Assembly (NCBI GenBank): GCA_016169945.1
Contig: JADLSH010000355.1
Span: 925,501-989,500 of the forward strand
Source of the DNA: Trachythela sp. YZ-2020
Lineage: Eukaryota; Cnidaria; Anthozoa; Malacalcyonacea; Clavulariidae
Direction: 5' to 3'
DNA length: 64,000 bases
In this document: positions 57,764-64,000 of the stretch, piece by piece
Numbering within the stretch: the first letter of the stretch is position 1
How the letters are laid out: every line of letters begins with the position of its first letter
The notes under the pieces: generated by a model
Told to the model about the DNA's origin: nothing
Databases searched by the model: none
What the model saw: only the letters and a program-made list of their open reading frames with translations
Program-made: the position numbers and the translations under genes

Positions 57764-58329
57764 ATTTGTTGCGACTTCGTTTACATAAGTACACAAAAAG
57801 AGAAAATAAAACAGACTTTTATCAGACAAACGTTCGTCGAACAATTTTAGAGTATAGAACTCTCGAAAATGCACAAAATTAGAAATTATTCTCGAAATAC
57901 CATATAAGGTCACACATTCCTATTAAGGGCAATAACCGGAAGCAGAGGTAAGAGAGCGCGGAAAAGGCACGACTCTTGAAAACTCGTTAAAAAGTACAAT
58001 TTTTGATTACTTTTTAAGACGTTTCTGAGTGCTTTCACCTCAATTTGATACGCATCACTAGCCAGAATGTAATATCTTATATAATTATGATTAGTCGAGG
58101 GTATTAACTTGGTTTTAAAAACGATTAAATGGAACGCGCACGCACGCAAAAAAAGGTTAAAGAAATTGAAGTCGAAAGCGCCCACTGTCTTCCCACTGCC
58201 GGATTTGGGAGCGTTTCAATCGAGCGCCGGTCACCCTAGTCGGCGCTGGATTCTTCCCAATACGGGAATACGGGATGTTGGGCAATAGATATTAATAAGA
58301 ATTTTCAGAAAAGGTTATATGGTCTAAGT

Positions 58330-58680
58330 TTTATAGTAGGTTACCCTTGTTGATTCAGTGTTACTACAGGAGGAAACCTAAACTAAACTTTATTTATACT
58401 GGATAGCTCTATCAGTTATAAACTGTTCTTCCTAGAGGTCCAGTAAGAGTCACCCCTTATTGATCCAGTGTTACCACAGGAGGAAACCTAAACTAACTTT
58501 ATTTATACTGGATAGCTCTATCAGTTATAAACTGTTCTCTCTAGAGGTCCAGTAAGGGTTATCTCTTATTGATTCAGTGTTACTACAGGAGGAAACCTAA
58601 ACTAAACTTTATTTATACTGGATAGCTCTATCAGTTATAAACTGTTCTCCTTATAGAGGTCTAGTAAAGAACATCCCTAT
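58330..58680 (-). repeat. Headless SINE-module array, three copies
   Basis: Minus-oriented, closely similar modules (CAGTTATAAACTG variant in all three, showing local amplification). Confidence 0.87.
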
Positions 58681-59243
58681 AAAAATACATAGAATGAACT
58701 AAGATGGAACTAAGATGGAAGTTTCTGGTGCTTGTCGTCATGCCAGCGAGAAGTAACAAGAATGATCTCTGTATAAAAACATCTTTGTCTAAAATACCAC
58801 AACAAAGTTTCCGTCTCTTTGTTTTAGCCATAAAGGATACTGTTACTTTATTAGTATTGGTCATTGTTATCAAATTAAAATAAGAGGGGATATCATTGTA
58901 AGGTCATTGAGCTGAAGTAGAGTTCCAAAACATCTTCAACCTTCTGCCGTGTAGGATTCCGGGTTTTCCCAATTAACCTTTCACAAAATAACTGGAAATT
59001 TTCCGTCATGCAAGGACTGCAGACTTTTGCCTGGTTAGGTTTGCCAGTTGGCCATTGCAGTACTGCTAGTCTGACTGAGTGCTGACTGTTGCTACTAATA
59101 CTAGCCTGACTAGTCTAGTACTTACTGCTTTGCAATGTTTTATTCCGAGTGTTCGCCTTCAACCTTCCTCAATGCCAGTAAACCTTCGTCACGGGTGGCA
59201 CCCGCACGCCCGCACTAGCTTTTTGCAACCTTGTGTTGAACTA

Positions 59244-59842
59244 AGGGACCGGTCATAAAGTATGTGTACTGGGGGGGGTGGAGGGTAAGTTGGGGGGGGT
59301 ACGAAACAAATTATCTAACCTTTGGGGGGTATGAGACGAATTACGACATTTGTGGGGGGTACGAAACAAAAAATGAGTCTAATACTATGTCTATGATTAA
59401 AACTACAAACTTTAATACTTTAATAAAATTGAGTGTATGTTCTTATAATAATTAAATTGAAATGTAGCACAGTAGCATTTGAGCTACTTTGAGCTTTTGT
59501 ATAAAAATTGGTATTAAGATTTAGAGTAATGTTTTTCCTTTTCTAGATCTGACCCAGATTTTCACCAAGGGCATAACAGTATTAACCACGCTAAGTATTT
59601 CAATACAGACAATAGATTGCAAATAATTTGCAAACCAGTTATGTTCTTGGCATTTATATTTGTTTCATGTTTTTTGGGGGAGGGTGATTGGTTGGGTGGG
59701 GGGTGGTTACGAAACATTTCATCACCTTTGAGGGGGGTATTAAATATTTTCCGACGCTTTTCGGGGGGGTGTGCCAAATTTTATGGTGGTATTTTGGAAT
59801 ACCCTCCACCCCCCCAGTACACATACTTTATGACCGGTCCCT
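59244..59842. mobile_element. 599-bp non-autonomous TIR element with AACTA target duplication
   Basis: Begins AGGGACCGGTCATAAAGTAT and ends with its complement, TIR about 36 bp including a poly-G run; AACTA flanks both ends exactly. Inside, GGGGGGTACGAAACAAATTA-type words repeat three times on the left and GTTACGAAACATTTC occurs on the right. No transposase reading frame. Confidence 0.85.
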
Positions 59843-60916
59843 AACTAGACTGAGTTGAAGAAATCGGGGGCAGTTTAACAATACAATATACAATTACCGG
59901 TAGATAGATTGACTTATACATCGTCAGACTATAAAGACAGAGTAGTATTCAGTTATTCAACCCTTCCCTTCCGCCCAGTCAGATTTCAGACTCCAGAGTC
60001 CAGACCTCTCAAGTCTCCAGGTCCCACCGCTCATTTTACAACAAAATCTCCCGCTCTTCTGCATGGTCACTAACAAAATTCTCCCGTTAAATTAACTGAC
60101 CACCTTGTATGATAGTGCAAAGATTTTAGGAATTATTTGTAATGCCACAGCCGTCTTCATATCACGCGAAAACCGAGTTCAATAATTGTTCTATTATTTA
60201 TTTAAAAAATTAAAAATATCTTGCGTGCTAGACAGTCAAGAATTACGAAATGCGCGAGGTCAACAAAGAAGTTGCATAATATTCCCCGTCGCTTGCAACG
60301 AAGTCATATTGACGCGTCAATAATTATCATATTGACTCGCTTGACCATATTTAGCAAGCTGTCGCCGCGTAAAGAGCTGGACACGAGGTTGTTGAGTTGA
60401 TATGACGATTTCACAGTTGGCTGTTAGCCAATCAGAAACCAGGAATTTTTTAAATAAATAATAACATATCATGGTGAATGACCTGTATCTGAAAACAAAA
60501 TGTCGGAAAAGTGAAGAAATCTCCAGGTTTTTGGGCATTATTTTAAAAAATCTCCAGGTTTCTAGTTCCGTTAGGTTGAGAGGTAATATCACTCCGACTT
60601 TTACACATACTATAAAAAGACGTAAATACTACCATTCGATTCAGAATTCGTATACACGATACTTATGCAAATGTTTAAAATGTAAAATTATATAAGATTT
60701 GCAGTTATACTGCAGTCTGCAAAGTTAAACAAGCCCACATACACTGAGAGCAAGTACACTAAATGGCCCACCAAGTAGGTTGTTTGTAACCATTCCCAAG
60801 AGATTCAAAAAACAATTTAAAGAGATGTTCGCCATGTTGGACGAAATTAGAAGTACAAACAAGGAAAATCCTTTGAAAAGTCCATCCAACATGGCGGCGA
60901 TGACGTAAGGTGAGAG

Positions 60917-61589
60917 CAGTGAACTCAATTTGGTTACCTGGAACGATAACTGGCGGTGAAAAGTGAAGCCAAAATAACAGTGCCTACGCCATCAAACGTG
61001 ATTGGTTTCACAACGGCCAAAGTTCAAAATAAGTTCACGAAAATAGAAAAAAAACTTGAATATCTGTTAAAACCTGCACGATAGCTTATCTTATCCCATA
61101 TTTTCATGGCTCTCATAAACTTTTTGCACAAACTAGCTTATACGCCTTATACGACTGACAAAAAACAAAATATTTTCGCTGTTTGAACAAAACACTGAGA
61201 AAACTTGCTTTAATTAACTTACTTCAGTGACAAAGATATGTTTTCCTCCTAGTTTTCCTTCTGTGATCTTTTTTAGCCAGTTACAAAGGAGAAACTACTT
61301 CGATTTGCAAAAAAACTGTTGTTTTTTTCAAAAAAATAATACAAAAATAGAGTTTACGTAAGGACCGCGCAGTAAATAAGTTCTGGGGGACTGAAACTGA
61401 CGTACGAACCGCGTAGTGATACGTGAAAGGGGACTGAAACTGACGTACGGACCGCGTGAAATTGACTTTTGATGGACTGAAACTGACGTACGGACCGCGT
61501 GAAGGACTGGGATTTAGGCTTCACTTTTTTCCGCCTGAATGATTGAATGTTATCGTTCCAGATATTAAAAATTTATGGAGTTCACTGGG
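60917..61589. mobile_element. Foldback MITE, CAGTGAACTC ends, at the 3' end of the second aquaporin
   Basis: Left arm: CAGTGAACTC, TGGAACGATAAC, GGCGGTGAAAAGTGAAGCC. Right arm: GGCTTCACTTTTTTCCGCC, GTTATCGTTCCA, GAGTTCACTG. The right end lies 22 bp beyond the aquaporin stop codon (61611-61613). Shares its ends with 61865-62310. Includes the direct repeats at 61354-61503. Confidence 0.8.
61354..61503 (+). repeat. Four direct repeats of TGACGTACGGACCGCGT
   Basis: Copies at about 61355 (TTACGTAAGGACCGCG), 61398 (TGACGTACGAACCGCGT), 61441 and 61484 (both TGACGTACGGACCGCGT), 43 bp apart, three of them preceded by GGACTGAAAC. Each holds a CRE-like TGACGTAC. Situated inside the MITE at 60917-61589. 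Confidence 0.85.
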
Positions 61590-61610
61590 TGAGAGCCACC
61601 AAAACTGTCC

Positions 61611-63952
61611 TCAAAGTGCGACGGTAACGACAATTGCAAAAGTAATAACCAGAATAAGCACGACCAAGAGAGCGACCATTCGTTTGAAATGACAATACCG
61701 TTCTATGTCATTGAGTTCGCTTACAGATGTCCAAATTTCATATAAAATGCCTCCCAATGCGCCACCCAACACTGGCGCCGTCCAGTATACCTATATAGGT
61801 CAAGAATAAGATCAGGAATGGCAGTTTGACTCTACCAAACACCACAGGTTTTCTCCGGGTAGAACCAGTGAACTCTAAGTAAACTGGAACGATAACTCAG
61901 GGGGGGGGACTGAAGCCAGTGCATTTTAGTTTTTCTGAGTTTTGAGCAGAAATACTTAACACTGAACGTTGTACTGTATATGAAACTGAAGCTATTGAAA
62001 AACGCTATTTGGTGTAGAAATTTCAAGACTTTAGCTAAAAGGGAAATATTTAAAAACTACAAAAATAATTGCCAATAATTTGCCATTTTTTGGCCGAATG
62101 GCAGTTGTTTTTGTATTTTTAAAATATTTTTCTTTTCGCTGAAGTCTTGAAATTTCCACACCGAATAGCAATTTTCAATAACTTCAGTTTGAAATATAGC
62201 CCAACGTTTGGGATCAAGTATTTCAGCTCAAAACTCAGAAAAACTATTTTGGCTTCAGGCAAGTATGGGCATGTTTATCTCCAGTTATCGTTCCAGTTTA
62301 CATAGAGTTCACTGGGTACAACTAAGCCAATAAGGAATGGCTTAGAATGAATTTGGACGTACTTACAGTCGTGGCAATAGAAGCGTTCCTAAAAATGTCG
62401 ATCAATTCATTTCCTCACTTCAACTGTGCTTCAACAAATTCCTTCGAGAGTTCCTAATTAAAAAGTATACAATTCTAATTGGTCTATTCAAACAGTAAGT
62501 TAGGAACTCTCGAAGGAATTTGTTGAAGCACAGTTGCAGTGAGGAAATGAATTGATCGACATTTTCCGGAACGTTTCTATTGCCACGACTGTAAAATATG
62601 CATCCAGTTATTGAGTGCATGTGCCTTTCACCTTTATAACCGGGCCGGGTTCGATTTCTACAATATGCAGTTGTCTGATTATAATTCCGTCTGTTTTCAA
62701 TTTGACGGCTACCAAACACATCTCTGGGTACTCCGGTTTCCTCCTGTAGTAACACTGGACCAATAAGGAATGCCTCTCTAGAGAAAACAGTTCTAAAATG
62801 ATAGGGCTGTCCAATATATAAATAGAGTTGTCTCAAATCACGATGAATATCATATTTACCCAGTGATCCACGCGGTCGTAGTTTCCCCACTGGTTACGCA
62901 GGATGGCCTGACCAAACAGGAACGACGGATTCAAGCCACCGCCTGTGTATGGAACCTAAAAATAAGTAAAGTTTGCGAAAGTGGTTAGTTTGTGTATCTT
63001 TTACTCTTTCACCCTTTAGATTTGGATTTGATTCCTGAACAATGTAGTTATCTGGTTATAATTTCACCGCAGTCGCATGTCACTGCAGTTTGATTCTTCT
63101 AAACACTGCAGGTTTTCTCCAGGGACTCTGGTTTCCTTAAACACTGGAACAAAAGTTTAATCGACCACAGGGGAGAAATTAAAGTCCAGAACTGATAGAG
63201 CTATCCAGTATAAATAAAGTTAGTTTAGGTTTCCTCCTGTATAGTAACACTGGATCAATAAGAGATGACCCTTACTGGACCTCTAGGGAGAACAGTTTAG
63301 AACTGATAGAGCTATCCAGTATAAATAAAGTTAGTTTAGTGTAGGTTTCCTCCTGTAGTAACACTTGATCAATAAGAGATGATCCTTACTGGGCCTCTAG
63401 GGAGAACAGTTTAGAACTGATAGAGCTATCCAGTATAAATAAATAAAGTTAGTTTAGTTTAGGTTTCCTCTTTATTAACACTGGATCAATAAGTGATGGT
63501 CTTACTGGACCTCTAGGGAGAACAGTTTAGAACTGACAGAGCTATCCAGCTTAAATGTAGTTATTTCAGTTTAGGTTTCCTCGTGTAGTAACACTGGATC
63601 AATAAGGAAAGTCTCTTACTTGACCTCTAGGAAGAACAGTTTAGAACTGACAGAGCTATCCAGTATAATTGTATAAATAAAGTTGAGTATAGTTTGATAC
63701 ATACATCAATCATGATACACAAAGTGTATACGCATCCAATCTTCCACGACTTCCCATTGCGTCTTTCGCAACATTCCGTGCACCGTGAAAAGTAGACAGT
63801 AAACAGGGCAAAAATAAACAAAACTGCCAAAACAAACTCGATTACAAAGCCTTGTATGAGTTCCAGATCTTCTTCAAATAGTGACGTTCTGTCTTCATTT
63901 TCACGACTTGACTTGGGTGTAACAACGTGATGAAACGCCGCCCCTGTCACGC
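61611..63952 (-). CDS. Unorthodox aquaporin, 3' half (5' end off window)
   Basis: Aquaporin-family channel. Exons seen: 63705-63952, 62860-62955, 61611-61790 (TGA); phases match; the first starts with a codon split by an intron, so upstream exons lie beyond 64000. Visible: loop C rich in charged residues (PKSSRENEDRTSLFEEDLEL), TM4 (QGFVIEFVLAVLFIFALFTV), a Cys-rich cytoplasmic loop (SRCTECCERRNGKSW), TM5, then the second half-helix reading YTGGGLNPSFLFGQAIL where classical aquaporins have NPARSFG, and TM6 (VYWTAPVLGGALGGILYEIW). After a 17-residue polar link comes a hydrophobic segment to the stop (LLVVLILVITFAIVVTVAL), an apparent seventh helix. Both NPA and the filter arginine are altered, so substrate cannot be inferred. 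The SINE at 62600-62832 and the hairpin at 62366-62595 occupy its last intron. Confidence 0.85.
61865..62315. mobile_element. Full-length foldback MITE, CCAGTGAACTC ends
   Basis: About 450 bp folding onto itself end to end: CCAGTGAACTCTAAGTAAAC, TGGAACGATAACT and TTTTTCTGAGTTTTGAGC on the left match complements on the right, with the centre near 62090 (GCCAATAATTTGCCATTTTT). It lies in the last intron of the second aquaporin. Confidence 0.85.
62366..62595. mobile_element. Near-perfect hairpin with about 95-bp arms
   Basis: TTACAGTCGTGGCAATAGAA to CCTTCGAGAGTTCCTAA on the left is inverted with few mismatches on the right (GTTAGGAACTCTCGAAGGAA to TTCTATTGCCACGACTGTAA); loop about 40 bp centred near 62480. 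Intronic in the second aquaporin gene. Confidence 0.9.
62600..62832 (+). mobile_element. Single-module tRNA-derived SINE
   Basis: Head with GAGTGCATGTGCCTTTCACC and B-box GGTTCGATTTC, body, one module; directly follows the hairpin at 62366-62595. Confidence 0.85.
62980..63695 (+). mobile_element. tRNA-derived SINE with five or six 3' modules
   Basis: Plus orientation in the intron between the exons 63705-63952 and 62860-62955. Head diverged (GTGGTTAGTTTGTGTATC), body (TAGTTATCTGGTTATAATTT), then five to six modules ending about 10 bp before the donor of exon 63705-63952. Confidence 0.87.
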
Positions 63953-64000
63953 CTGGAATAGTGGAATATAGTTCAAGAGATGGGCCAGTGTAAACACACG

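Larger units (their letters stand above)
57764..60910. other. Intergenic between NKAIN and the second aquaporin
   Basis: 57764-58320 presumably holds the NKAIN promoter; no clear core elements. 58330-58680 is a SINE-module array and 59244-59842 a TIR element. 59850-60910 shows no gene I can support; 60725-60928 has a hydrophobic minus-strand frame without splice or start support. Confidence 0.6.

Noticed and set aside
59264..59455. Frame with GGYETNY repeats as a secreted repeat protein
   Set aside because: It is the repeated interior of the TIR element at 59244-59842.
60725..60928. Hydrophobic minus-strand frame as an extra aquaporin exon
   Set aside because: It lies beyond the aquaporin stop codon, partly inside a MITE edge, and lacks aquaporin motifs.

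Overview
This is a nuclear window from an animal genome. Protein genes are cut into many short exons with canonical GT..AG introns, and the gene set is metazoan: BK potassium channel, H2A.Z, a cadherin-23-like protein, NKAIN, aquaporins. Base composition is AT-rich, introns hold dense SINE and foldback-MITE sequence, and the proteins are recognisable but divergent from vertebrate versions. A non-vertebrate metazoan, possibly a cnidarian, fits best; that assignment is inference only.

Layout, left to right. 1-960: a GGAA microsatellite inside or beside the BK gene. 1000-13545 (minus): 23 exons of a Slo1/BK channel whose 3' end lies off the window. 15717-18739 (minus): complete five-exon histone H2A.Z. 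19860-21410 (minus): complete two-exon PPM1K-like mitochondrial PP2C phosphatase, with E-boxes and a 33-bp-periodic CCAAT array upstream. 22515-46711 (minus): one large cadherin gene with signal peptide, about 15 EC repeats, a ferredoxin-like membrane-adjacent domain, one TM helix and a short tail with two candidate last exons, i.e. a short cadherin-23 relative. 48573-49068 (plus): a probable two-exon 73-residue gene with an RFX X-box-like promoter. 49662-52297 (plus): complete classical aquaporin. 55135-57763 (minus): complete seven-exon NKAIN homologue. 61611-63952 (minus): 3' half of an unorthodox aquaporin with NPS in place of the second NPA and an extra C-terminal hydrophobic helix.

Exons were assembled by eye from reading frames, GT/AG borders and phase. 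The phases close exactly across the 23 BK exons (2641 nt) and the first 46 cadherin exons (5520 nt), so the models are internally consistent. Family assignments rest on remembered motifs, not on a search.

The repeat landscape is the most unusual aspect. A tRNA-derived SINE carries a roughly 113-bp 3' module that occurs singly, as 2-7 tandem copies behind a SINE head, or as headless arrays, more than 20 times in both orientations. An 80-bp satellite and a 10-bp minisatellite likewise appear to have grown from foldback MITEs. Many introns consist largely of these arrays. By function the genes lean towards membrane excitability, ion and water balance and mechanosensory adhesion (BK, NKAIN, two aquaporins, cadherin-23-like), but nothing shows that they are co-regulated.
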